Positions 47,421 to 58,219 of a stretch of 64,000 nt of DNA are shown in pieces. Both the position numbers and the translations under genes were made by a program. Positions within the stretch are counted from its first letter, which is position 1, and every line of letters begins with the position of its first letter. Where the stretch lies: NCBI GenBank assembly GCA_034440635.1, contig JAOTON010001911.1, forward strand, positions 1-64,000. The letters run 5' to 3'. Under the pieces are notes generated by a model. The model was given only the letters and a program-made list of their open reading frames with translations, made no database searches and was not told the DNA's origin. This stretch comes from Lepas anatifera (taxonomy: Eukaryota; Arthropoda; Thecostraca; Lepadidae).

Positions 47421-48892
47421 GTCTCACACGATGTTTTGTGTGGCAATGGATTCTAAAAACCACAGAAATGATAATGTTATGCGTATGAAGTCCGCCATCA
47501 ATTCCATATTTGCTGTTTTATAGAACCATGCTATTTTTTCGCGCTAAAATACATGATAGCGTTAACAGTATGTGATATAACTGATAGTTTCCAATATGAA
47601 TTGCTCATTTTATTTCCCCTTATGCTTATGTGCATGCTAAAAACTATAATAGCACGTAGGAGTAGCTCTTTTTATCCCACGCCCCACTGGGGGGTCCGAA
47701 GCCACCTTCGCCCCACCGGGAGCATCGATGACCCCCTCTAACTCCAAAAATATGGAGGTTAGCGCAAATCTGCAAAGTGCATTAGAAAGCTCGTGTTAAT
47801 TCAGTAAGAAATTACTTGGCATGTTTAACCGCCCATGTCAATGGTTTGACCTCCAGAGGTCAAGTTAGGTCACGATAGGCTGTTTTCACTCAAATATACA
47901 ATGCTTAAGAGAACTGGACATAACAATTATACCATTAGAGCTATTGTAATCTGGTAAAATAAATTTGATAGGAAAATACCAGAATTTTTTGCACTATGTG
48001 GAATGCAATGACCTCTCGCCAGTTTTTTGCCCTCCAGAGGTCACCTCGTGACCTAATATGCCCTGAGGTCACGAAAGGTCAGAAAGTGACCTTGCCGTAT
48101 ATCAAATGAAAGCCAGAGGCAAGACATACACTATGATGTTTAAATCAAGGCTCTAGCTTAATAAGGTAATTAGTTATTGTCAACATACTGTTTTTGACCC
48201 TGGTGACCTTGGATGACCTCGGAGAAGTCAAAGGAAAAATATGGCCATGGGATCCGTGAAACGGTGTCCAAGAACGCTTTTCTGAGCAAGCTGAGCAGTT
48301 GCAATCCTTTTTGTGACTTTTAGATCATAAGACAGCCTTTCTCCATGGTTTTTCAATGGGGGAGGTCACTTCGTGACCTAACCTTAGGTCACAAAATCGA
48401 AACATCCTGGATATACATTATGTAGACCCTGGAGGGTTCATGAAGTGTAGGAAGTTTCAAATCGATCGACTAGGAAATGTAGCTCTTATAGAACTTAGAA
48501 GTTGAAGTGAGGTGACCTTAGGTGACCTCGCCTGGTGACCTGACCTTTGATGACCCGGGGTAAAAATTCCAGGCATGGTGGGAAAATGATGGGGTGTGAG
48601 GTAGAGCCCTCATCCACGCCTCGTCGTTTTTCTGTTATTCCGAGAAAACCTTAGGGCCTGGGGCTATTTATGGCCCCCGGTGGGACAAGGGTTAAGAGGA
48701 AATAAATTGAGTATTTCAAATTGGAGACTAATTGGGTTATGTCACATACTGTTAGCATTACCATGTATTTTGTTAGCGCGAAAATGGCATGATTCCAGAA
48801 CTCAGAAAATACGGAATTGACGGCCGATTTCAGAATTATAACATTATCATTTCTGTGGTTCTAAGGATCTATCGCCACAAAAATCGTATGAC
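47421..48892. repeat. Imperfect inverted repeat flanking an F1 element
   Basis: Arms 47421-47617 and 48698-48892 align in inverted orientation (shared CACATACTGTTA, TTTTAGCGCGAAA-like, AACATTATCATTTCTGTGGTT), roughly 70-75% identical by eye. The loop is almost exactly the F1 copy, which therefore inserted into a foldback structure. Confidence 0.7.
47676..48691 (+). mobile_element. F1 TTAA element, 1016 bp
   Basis: Degenerate TTAT at 47672-47675, TTAA at 48692-48695. Colinear with 23781-24802 with scattered substitutions. Confidence 0.83.
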
Positions 48893-48899
48893 TAAGCTA

Positions 48900-49806
48900 A
48901 GGGGTCACGCCAATTTTCTGACAAGCTTATTTGAATTATTGTTTTGTCTTCCCGCTCGTTTCTTTTTTGTTCTCCTCTGTTTGCAGTTTTTTGTTTTTTG
49001 TTCTTTTCGTTGGTCTGATTCCATAAGTATTTTATTCTTGGTCTCGCCGAACACTTCTTTTTTCTGCTTACTTGCTTAGATGTGTCTTCTCCTTATTTCG
49101 TTATGTTTTTGTTTTGTTTTGCATTTGGCTTCGGTTTATTACATTAGGCTGATAATTTCGCTATCACTGATCGCATGCTCAGATTATATGTACTTTGAGT
49201 TGTGATAGTTTCCTTTACCGCTGAAGTGCTTGTCTATATTTTCTTATGTTTGTTCCTGCTTAATTTCACTTAGTACCTAATGGTTTTCTTTGATCAAACA
49301 TACTCAACATATGTGGGCCCTCTACTTATCTACTGTACTTCTCTATTTATAAATTAACTGCGTTGATTTGTATTTGCTCCTGTCTGCTTTGTTTGCTCTT
49401 AACTTTCACTTGCTTGTAAGTGTGTTTTGGCATTATATTTTCTACTCAGTTCGTTTTTTCTGTCTTGTTTTGTTTTTGTATCGGCTAATCTCGTTTTTTA
49501 TGTGCTGTCAGTCTTTCTATTTGATATTGCGTTTTTCGTTTTTTCCCTTGTTTTTTTCCTGTTTCTTTGAGTGTTGCTTCTTTGTTGGCGATTTATGTTT
49601 TTTCTACCTATGTTGATAATCTGCAATAATCTAACTACGTGCTCACCTGCTTTCTTTTTTCGATGCTGTATATCTATAAATGTCTTCCTTTTGTTGCTCC
49701 TTATTGCCTTGCCCTGCTCATGTCTTATTTTGCTGTTCTGTTCCCTTACTTCTGTTCCCTATCAGTGTGTAAAATGAAATAAAAAGATGATGATGATGAT
49801 GATGAA
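48900..49806 (+). mobile_element. LINE 3' UTR with (GAT)n tail
   Basis: T-rich non-coding DNA ending AAATGAAATAAAAAGATGATG and further GAT repeats. Shares CAACATATGTGGGCCCTMTAC and downstream blocks with 56310-57234. The short frames are low-complexity and not genes. Confidence 0.65.
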
Positions 49807-49861
49807 GCAATTTAAAATAAAATGCATTTGCACCCCACCTTACAGTATTTATACAACGGTT

Positions 49862-50123
49862 TAACGTTACCACTCGGTCTATAATGCAGGCGAAATGGTG
49901 CGACCGCGCGATTGCAACGGTCTCTCAATATGATTTTCAATATAATCTGATTTTGAAAGCCTATAATTAAAACAATTATAAACCGATTTTCAAAATGTCT
50001 TCACCGATCGACGTCCTCATGCATTCTCTCAGATGTGGCCAAGTAGCGTTTTCTGACTGCGAACGGTTCTCCGGCCACCTGAGCAAAATGGATGCGGTAA
50101 CTTTAAGACCTCAGCTGCGCGTG
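49862..50123 (+). mobile_element. F4 TTAA element, right part
   Basis: Matches the right third of F4 (17840-18105), e.g. GCGATTGCAACGGTCT and GTGGCCAAGTAGCGTTTTC, ending GCTGCGCGTG and TTAA 50124-50127. May be the other half of the F4 copy begun at 44840. Confidence 0.65.
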
Positions 50124-50157
50124 TTAAAACGCTTCTGAGAGTGGCACCAATATTTAA

Positions 50158-50997
50158 CACGCGCATTGACGGGGGTCTGAGCCACCTTCGCTTTGAGGGG
50201 GGGCGGGTACACGCCCCTCCCCTTAAGATCTCGAGAACCACGGTAGGTAGCGAAAAACGGCAAACGGCGTTGGGCTGCCCATTCACTTCTCCATCGAAAA
50301 CATTTGAACCATTTTTTGTCAGGTCACACGTAAGGTCACGAGAGGTCAAAACATGCCGTAATAGGGATAACATGTATATTCAGTTTTCGGCCATTACATC
50401 TGAAAAAGTAAAGATAGAGCAAAACGACTTAAACTATATGAATCCTCGCAGCAAGCCAAATCAAATGATATATAATTTGACCTTGCTAGGTCAAATCAAG
50501 GGTTTGACCTGACCTGAGGTCAGGTCAGGGTCAAATTATATAAAATGCATATCAATAGAACTGCAAAGCCCAGGCGAGTCTAATGCAGCTAAAATAAATG
50601 CTCTATCACCATTTGTTACTGAGTTATTCCGTAAAAACAATTTTTCACATGTATTTCCAATGGAGAGGTCATGCCTCGTACCTGACCTTAGGTCATCGAT
50701 ATAAAAAATGCCAGAACATATTTTAGAGAACTCGGTGGGGCCATTATGTGATATGAGTTTCCATCGGATAAATTCACCCCTGCTACGACTTATGCTATCT
50801 TAAGCTTTTTTTAGGTCGGGTCACTTGACCTGTACTGGTGACCTGACCTGAGATGACCTAACCTTAAAATTTTTACCGAAGTTGTAAAAATGATGAGGGA
50901 AAAGGTATGCCAAGTACAGCGGCGCTACGCACCGCCGTTTTTCTGCTATCTCTGAAAACCCAGAGGGGGCGGGTACCCACTCCCGTCAATGCGCGTG
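50158..50997 (+). mobile_element. F3 TTAA element, complete, 840 bp
   Basis: TTAA 50154-50157; CTAA 50998-51001, shared with the following F2. Contains TGACCTGACCTGAGGTCAGG within a near-palindrome at about 50508-50531. Confidence 0.85.
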
Positions 50998-51001
50998 CTA
51001 A

Positions 51002-52194
51002 CCTTCGCCCGGGTGGGGGTCTTTTTAGACCCCCCTCTGGTTTTTCCGAAGTGACAAAAAAACGGCGGCGCGCAGCGCCGCTAAACTTGGTCTAGCTGTT
51101 TCTTCATCATTTTTACATCTTCTCTGAAAATTTTAGCTCAAGGTCATATCAGGTCAGGTCACCAGGCCAGGTGAAGTGACCTCACCTCAAAAAATGCTTA
51201 GGACCACATAACTAAAAGAAGGATTAATCGATAAAGTTGAAACTCATACCACATATTGGGCCCACCAGGAGCTACAACATTTGTTCCGGGATTTTGATAT
51301 TGGTCACCTAAGGTCATGTGCAGAGCATGACCTCCCCGTTGTCAATACATGAGGAAAATCACGAAATGAGCTTTTCTCAGTAAGTATGGATGGAATCAAC
51401 TTCAAACATCGGTTACGACTTGCTCTTAGCCCATTTCTGAAGAAGTTGCCAAACATTTTGACTTGTGACCCTTAAAAGGTCACCTTAGGTCAAATAAGCC
51501 TTTTTGGTGTTTTACTCTATAAATTTTGAATAAACTGAGATAGAACTTTTATTTCGTCACCAAAGTGTTTGTATATTCACTGCAAGTCAAATTATATACA
51601 TCATGACTATACCAGGTCAAGTTGGGTCAGACCGTTGACCTGGGTGAGGTCAAAGTCTTAAATTTGACCTGGCATAACAATATTATATATCATTCGATTC
51701 GTATTGACGAGAGGATTGCAATGGTGCATCAGCTATGGCTGTGTCTTGTTTGGTTTGAAAGTTATTAGCGAAAAAGGAAACGCCCTTATGCATGGGTGGC
51801 TATGGACATTCCCAAGAATATGCCCAATATTCAGTGACCTGTAGCTCCCTAGGCTTTGACCTGACACGAAAATGAATGCCACTGCAATGAAAGAGCAACT
51901 CAAGAGCTTTCGAATGGTGTTGGAAAAATGTTTCTAGCTATCATAGTTTCTGAGATATATGAGGTTTTCTTAGTACACCTCTTATTAGCGATTTTGACCT
52001 ATTTTGACCTCTGGTGACCTTGATATTGACCTGACAAGAAAAATGACTGAAGTATTTTCGATATCATTTTTGAAGGGCTTTCGACTGCTAATCTGCGCTT
52101 TTTTGTAGCTCTCTTAGTTTTTGATATCGTGGAGGGTCTTTATTAGCCCCCCTACCAGGGCGAAGGTGGCTCGTACCCGCCACCGGGGCAAGGG
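51002..52194 (+). mobile_element. F2 TTAA element, complete, 1193 bp
   Basis: CTAA 50998-51001 and TTAA 52195-52198. Starts CCTTCGCCCGGGTGGGGG with a GGGTCTTTTTAGACCC hairpin. Ends GGTGGCTCGTACCCGCC and ACCGGGGCAAGGG. Confidence 0.85.
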
Positions 52195-52243
52195 TTAAGT
52201 CTATCATAGCTTTCGTGCCAATTTCTGCGCTATTTCCCATTAA

Positions 52244-53268
52244 CCCTCGCCCCACCGGGGGCCATCGAAATGGCCCCCTAAGGTTTTTCCGGGATAGCAG
52301 AAAAACGACGAGGCGCAGCACCGCGGTTGGGGACTCTACCTATCACTGCATCATTTTCCCATCATCCCTGAAATTTTTGACCCCGGGTCACCCAAGGTCA
52401 GGTCACCAGACGAGGTCAACCAAGGTCACCTCACTTCAACTTTAGAGCTCTGTAAGAGCTACATTTCAAAGTCGATCGATTTGAAACTTCCTACACTTCA
52501 TAACCCCTCCAGGGTCTACAAGGTGTATATCCGGGATTTTTCGATTTCGTGCCCTGAGGTCAGGTCACGAGGCGACCTCTCCCATTGGAAAAGCATGGGG
52601 AAAAGTTGTTTCATGATATAAAAGCCACAAAAATGATTTCAAATACTCAGACTGCTCAGAACAACGTTTTTGGACACCCTTTCACGGATCCCAGGGGTCA
52701 TATTTGCCCTTTGACTTTTCCAAGGTCATCCAAGGTCACCAGAGGTCAAAAACAGTATTTTGACAATAACTTTTGACCTAATTAAGTTAGAGCAATGAAA
52801 CAAACACCATCGTGTTTGTCTTGTCACTGGCTTTCATTTGATATACGGCAAGGTCACTTTTTGACCTTTCGTGACCTCAGGTCATATTAGGTCACGAGGT
52901 GACCTCTGGAGGTCAAACCACTGGCGGGAGGTCTTTACGTTCCACATAGCGGAAAAAGTACTGGCAATTTGCCATCAAATGTACTTTACCAGGCCTCAAT
53001 AGCTCTAATGACATAAGAGTTATGCCCAGTTTGCTTAATCATTGCATATTTGAGTGAAAATAGCCGATCTTGACCTAATTTGACCTCTGGAGGTAAAACC
53101 ATTGACCTGAGCACTAAAACATGCTAAGTAATTTCTTACTGAATTCACGCGAGCTTTCTATTGCACTTTGCAGATTTGCGCTAACGCCCATATTTTCGGA
53201 GTTAGAGGGGGGCCATCGATGGCCCCCGGTGGGGCGAAGGTGGCGCCGGACCCCCGGTGGGGCGCGGG
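52244..53268 (-). mobile_element. F1 TTAA element, complete, 1025 bp
   Basis: Perfect TTAA at 52240-52243 and 53269-53272; inverted relative to the 23781 copy. Very well preserved terminal repeats. Confidence 0.88.
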
Positions 53269-53366
53269 TTAATACAACTGGATGACAATAAATACACATC
53301 TGTATCTGTTCCCTCGCCATTGCCTCGGAACGCCTCCGGCTATACATTGACTAATCAAGCGTGGCG

Positions 53367-53737
53367 CATAAGCAGATCCAGGAGGCAAAAGGGGCAGGTA
53401 CCCCCGGTCGACCCTCGATAACCCCTGAAATGGCCTCGGCGCGGCCTAAAATGTCACTTTTCACCCTCTCCCAGGATCGAAAATCGGTGCCCACATTGGA
53501 TTTACTTCCATGCGTTTATTGCAGGTATACGATAAGAAACCAATACACGAGTCAGCGTGGGGAGGGAAATAGGAGTGCCAAGCTAATTTGAAGGGGATGG
53601 GCGAAGTGTCGATCTGCAATTGATTTTTACGCCCATTATTTTGCGCCCACCTGATAGGTTTTCCCGGTCAAAACTGGCGCGCTCAACTTGTCTGCATGGC
53701 GCCCCCCTCCCGATTAGCAATCCTGGATCCGCCTATG
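53367..53737 (+). mobile_element. hAT-like MITE, 371 bp
   Basis: Target duplication GCGTGGCG / GCGTGTCG (7 of 8). Ends CATAAGCAGATCCAGG / CCTGGATCCGCCTATG; interior shares CTCTCCCAGGAT and ACCTGATAGGTTTT with 30684-30967, so the same family. Confidence 0.82.
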
Positions 53738-53792
53738 GCGTGTCGTTCGAGTAAATTTGCTCGAACGGCAATGCTGCTTGATTGTTTTATGC

Positions 53793-53922
53793 AGTGCCAA
53801 ATCCAGGCCGATTTTTGAAGATGGACAACTGGTTCCAAAATCGTGAATAAATGTTTTTTTCAAACAAAATCAGCGAAATTTGGGGGTTGGAAATTACTTC
53901 CCCCCACTCCTGGATCCCTCAA
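53793..53922 (+). mobile_element. Probable degenerate hAT-like MITE
   Basis: CAGTGCCAAATCCAGG at the left and CTCCTGGATCCCTCAATG at the right are inverted relatives; no target duplication seen. Confidence 0.5.
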
Positions 53923-53929
53923 TGGTTCA

Positions 53930-56140
53930 GCAGAGAGCCTTTTCGACGATATAATTTTGCTGAAGAGAAGTCAAAGGTTTATATAGATTTCTTTAGCCTA
54001 TGATGCTTCTGGTGGCGCGTCGAAGACAAATAGGATCTGGCACCAAGGTAAATAATAAAAATATAGCAGTCAAAAAATTGTGGGCGCTTGTATTTATTTT
54101 TCGTGGAATTCAGTCAGTACCTCTTGTAATAATGTGTTATTTATTATGATTCAATTGCCCTGAATTTGTCCACTAAATATTCCCAAGCTACTTAGGATAA
54201 AACTGAAAGATTACCGTATCATCATACACCATTTGTATTATCTGTCACATAGGTATATAACCACACCACGACCTCCACGGTTGTCCTTCCTTCTTCTCGG
54301 GTAGTGTGAGTCGTTTCTCCTGCATGGAGAGAATACTTTACATATTTATAATTTATGGATATTGATATTGTTATACATATATTTTTGTGAAGGTTGGTAG
54401 TAAGTTTTCGTTTATGCCAGTTTTTTCGGAAACGAGCTCGTTTTTGGAATTCACAATGTTCATATTTAGTACTTTTTCCAAATCTCTGTATGGCTTCAAT
54501 TCTTGCCTTTGTTGTAAAATATTGATATAGGAATATCCTTTATGCAACAGGCTTTTTTAATTTTTGTAACTTTTTCCAGAAAAATGGGCATTCTACATAT
54601 GGACCTAATGTCTATTTGAAAATAGGTAAAACTATCAGAATAACAACAAGCATGGCATATATATATATATTATATTATATATATATATATATATATACAC
54701 ATACATATATACATTCTTACCTACACTCATTTGTTTGTTGGTGCTTTAGGGCAACATGCACACAGGCTAAGGAAATGCAACAACAGAACATCATTATCAC
54801 CAAGAGGGTGGCAGTGGGTGTGGAGTGCTCATTGGATGTGTTTAAAGTATTTTTGATGGTCATTTTCACCAAGGCCTTTAAATGTAGAGGTAGAACGCTC
54901 CCTCTCAAAAAATGGCAACCTCTATTTCCAGAGAATTTTAGGTTTGTGGCGTCAGCAGTTGCTCTCAAGGTGAAGCCGCCTATTTATTCAATGAGAATCG
55001 ACTCCGGATTGTGGAGTGTTTTACGGTTTCAAGATGCATCTGGCGAGGGGTAGACCCAAGATTTAATACCCCACGTCCTCAAAAACAGTATTATTGCCCC
55101 TAACATGCAACTTATCTCCTGATAGCCCGTCTTCTACAATGCTCAGCGACAATGCGTTGCTAAGCAACTCTAGGCGATCGCTGGCGTCATCACCATGGTG
55201 AATGCCAGATTTGAGGTTGCCATTTGTGCATAGGCTAAAGCCGGGCGCAACCCCTGATTTTCACATCTTGAAATTGCCTAGGCAATGGTATTACAAAGGG
55301 ATGTGCTCTCTTCCTTGTGTTAAGTTGGTATTGATAACAAAAGCTTGAACTGGAGTTTTTGACCACAATGGAGAGTTTCCTCAAATATAAGGACTGTTAC
55401 ATTTGTCCTCAACTACTTCACCATTTCTTTTTTTTCTTTTGCTCTGTGCTCGACATTGTGGTCACATGTGATTCCCCAAACTCCATACCAGTTTCTGGCA
55501 AACATATATGAAATATATATCACTGCACTTTATGCCTGTATCAGTGTAGCTGCTCTGAGAGTGCTAGTAGTTTTTTGTGATGTGTTTAGTTGTGTGCCAT
55601 GTGCACCAATTTTTCATATGTAGAAAATATATCATAAATAGTCAACCACAACATACAAATTTAATTGTCTGTTGATCATATATATGTTTTAGTGGCAGAT
55701 GAATGAAAAAGCTCAAAACACAGAAAAATGTCTTATGGAACATCCACATCAAGCCACCTGCTTCATCTTCCTATTGAGATAACTGATCTGTGGGGCAATC
55801 GTTATTTTGACTCACATCAGTAAAAGCCAAGGACTGAGTTTAAATCAGAGAAACAGGTTGGGCTGCCTCACAGTGCAAACGGGACTCCTAAAAATATCAT
55901 GTTACTGGGAAGATTTGGGTATTTAGTTTAGGAGTTATCAGCTGTCCAAGGGCAGAAGCACCAAATAATAAGAAGCCACCTGTCTTGAAGCTCTGTTCCT
56001 GAGCTTTTGTTGGTGTTAGGGTTATAGACCTAGTGTTTGTGTAGTGTTCAGCTTATTCTTGGCAGCCAACAGTTCCAATCTAGGTTTACTTGAGTAGAAG
56101 TCGGGTGTAGTAATTTGATTCATGTTAAAAAATATTTTGA
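53930..56140. other. AT-rich DNA, no gene supported; (TA)n at 54656-54700
   Basis: A 145-aa + strand frame (54616-55053) runs through the (TA)n/(TACA)n tract and is low-complexity at its start; the rest has no recognisable features. Confidence 0.4.
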
Positions 56141-56144
56141 TACA

Positions 56145-57395
56145 GTGTTCACTGGCCTGTCCCCTCGAATCCAGACATGTAAAAAACACTGAAGATTATA
56201 TATTCAGGTACAGCCTTTCATCAGAATCATGTAGTAAATATAAAAAAATTATCAGTCATAGTGTAGCCAGACCTCAAATTGAGCTTCACACAAATTCCTT
56301 TTAGAATGAATTCTAAAGTTATCTGTAGAACGGCCTCAGCGGGTTCGCTGAGCGACCGGTGCGCTCTGCCCCATTGCTGTCCTCACTCAGCAGTGTGCTG
56401 GTGCAGATATCGGCGACGAGCGGAGCCTTCGGCGACGACTGGAGGCACCTGACTGCCCCCGCCTGGCTCTCCGCGGACCTGCCAGCCCACCTTTCTGCTT
56501 ACTTGTGTTGTTCTTTGGTCTTTGGTTTGTTTCCGTTAGTACCTTAATTTGATCTCACCGAGCGCATTTTTGTTTGCTGCTTGATGTGACTTTGCTTTGT
56601 TGTGTTTTTAGCCTGTTTTTGCTTGTTTTTCGTTCTGGTTTGTTTTTTGTTCACTGATCACATGTTTTGTTCGCACTGATCACATGTGTGATTTAATGTT
56701 TGATAGGTCCCTGTCTGATTGGGTGCTTGTACTTACTTACTGTTTTTCTTACTTTTACTAATGTTTTCTTTAAGATTTAATATGTTCAACATATGTGGGC
56801 CCTATACTTATAACTACTTATTACTTAACATTGCTTATTTTGTTGGCCCCTGTTTTGTTGTTGTTGTTTTGTGCTTTGTTTTATTTTACTTTTCTTCAGT
56901 ATGTTTTTGCTTATTTTTCTGTCATTGTTCTTAATGCTCTTTTGTTTTGTTATGACATGTCAGTTCTGTTTGTGACACTTTTTCTGTTCGTTCCCGCTCC
57001 ATGACTACTGCTTCATGCCAGGAACTTATGTCTTGTTCATTCTATGTTAAACATTTGCTCTAATCTGATTCTGTTCGCTTACTTCCTTTGTTTTATACTG
57101 TGTGCCTGTACAGTTCTATTCTGTTGTTCCTTATTGTTTGCTTTGCCTTGTTCATGTCTTCTTTGCTGGTCTCTTTATTTACTTCTATCCCTGTCTGTAT
57201 ATAGAAATGAAATAAAAAAGTTGATGATGATGACTTCTAAAAGGCATTTGTGTGAAGCTCAATTTGAGGTCTGGCTACACTATGACTGAGAATTTGTGAT
57301 ATTTACTACATGATTCTGATGAAGAGCTGTGCCCGAATATATGATATTCAGTATTTTTTACATTTCCGGATTCGAGGGCAAAGGCCAGTGAACAC
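56145..57395. repeat. Inverted repeat (about 162-bp arms) enclosing a LINE 3' end
   Basis: Arms 56145-56306 and 57235-57395 align in inverted orientation at about 85% by eye, e.g. CATCAGAATCATGTAGTAAA and ACCTCAAATTGAGCTTCACA. The enclosed 0.93 kb is a LINE 3' region. Confidence 0.85.
56310..57234 (+). mobile_element. LINE 3' region with (GAT)n tail
   Basis: Ends AAATGAAATAAAAAAGTTGATGATGATGA. Homologous to 48900-49806. A GC-rich start (56310-56500) may be the tail of ORF2 but is not recognisable as protein. Confidence 0.7.
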
Positions 57396-57429
57396 CTTAT
57401 CCTTACCTTAGGTTACCTTAGGTGTCGGA

Positions 57430-57810
57430 CTTTCTAGGCACGAGTGCCTGTCTTGCCCGTTCTCATCGAGCTCAGTACAGGTAATGTTTCTGACTAGTTG
57501 GGAATGAATACATCAGATCAGCCCAGTGACGATCTATGTTGTTCTTGAAGCAGTTCGTGGACTGGATTCGACGACCCAGTCCGGGAGACCGTTCCACTCT
57601 TACAGTCACCCGAAGTGGTTCCTCCGTGCCCTGGATACTGCTTGCGGTTTCCAACCTTGAACCTGTGTCCACTGTGGTACCGACTGGAGGGTCTGGAAGA
57701 ATTCTTCCTTACGCACTCAGCTGACCCGCATGATCTTGTAGATGAAGATCATGTCACCCCTCTTCCTATACCAAAGCGATGGCAGCTTAGGGTACGAAGT
57801 CGAAGTTCGT
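57430..57810 (-). pseudogene. CR1/RTE-type LINE ORF2 C-terminal remnant
   Basis: On -, RGDMIFIYKIM (about 57730-57763), GHRFKVGNRKQ and, in another frame, NCFKNNIDRHW (57518-57551) are the conserved post-RT motifs of CR1-like elements (RGDMIEVYK..., SVNxFKxxLDxHW). Stops and frameshifts break it. Lies about 350 bp upstream of WIPI3 exon 1. Confidence 0.75.
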
Positions 57811-58152
57811 AGTCCATCAACTTTTTATCTACTTTTTATCATGCCACAGCACCTCAGAACCTATCAATGTGAAAATTTTTTTGGTGTCTGATTTAGGGTG
57901 CTGATGTTGATGGTCACACTGTTTAACATCAGTAATTGGATCTGACTTTTAAAGAGCTCACAGATAGTGCACTGTCTTGAGAAACTGAGAAAGGAAAGGT
58001 TATCTTTATAAGAAGTCAAGAAGTATATGCAACGTGGCTGCCCAAGGAGCCAACTTAGTAACACCACCATTAATACTTTATATTTTCAGCATGGCATCAT
58101 TGCCCCATCCAGCAATACTGTATTGACAGATACATGATTTCCAGGCTTCAAG

Positions 58153-58219
58153 ATGAGTATGCATTGCAATTCTCCTCATACAAATGGCCTGCTGTTTGCG
58201 GCATTCAATCAAGATCAAG
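58153..58219 (+). CDS. WDR45B: WIPI3 exon 1 (start codon)
   Basis: Encodes residues 1-22 plus the first base of a glycine codon. Ends at a consensus GTAAGT donor (phase 1). A pyrimidine-containing AG lies just upstream at about 58143, so the 5' UTR may itself be spliced. Confidence 0.88.

Noticed and set aside
48789..49777. Phe/Leu/Cys-rich frames resembling membrane proteins (also 56719-57289)
   Set aside because: T-rich LINE 3' UTR sequence present in two copies; hydrophobicity is due to poly-T composition.
54616..55053. 145-aa + strand frame
   Set aside because: Begins in a (TA)n microsatellite (Y/I-rich) and has no family features.
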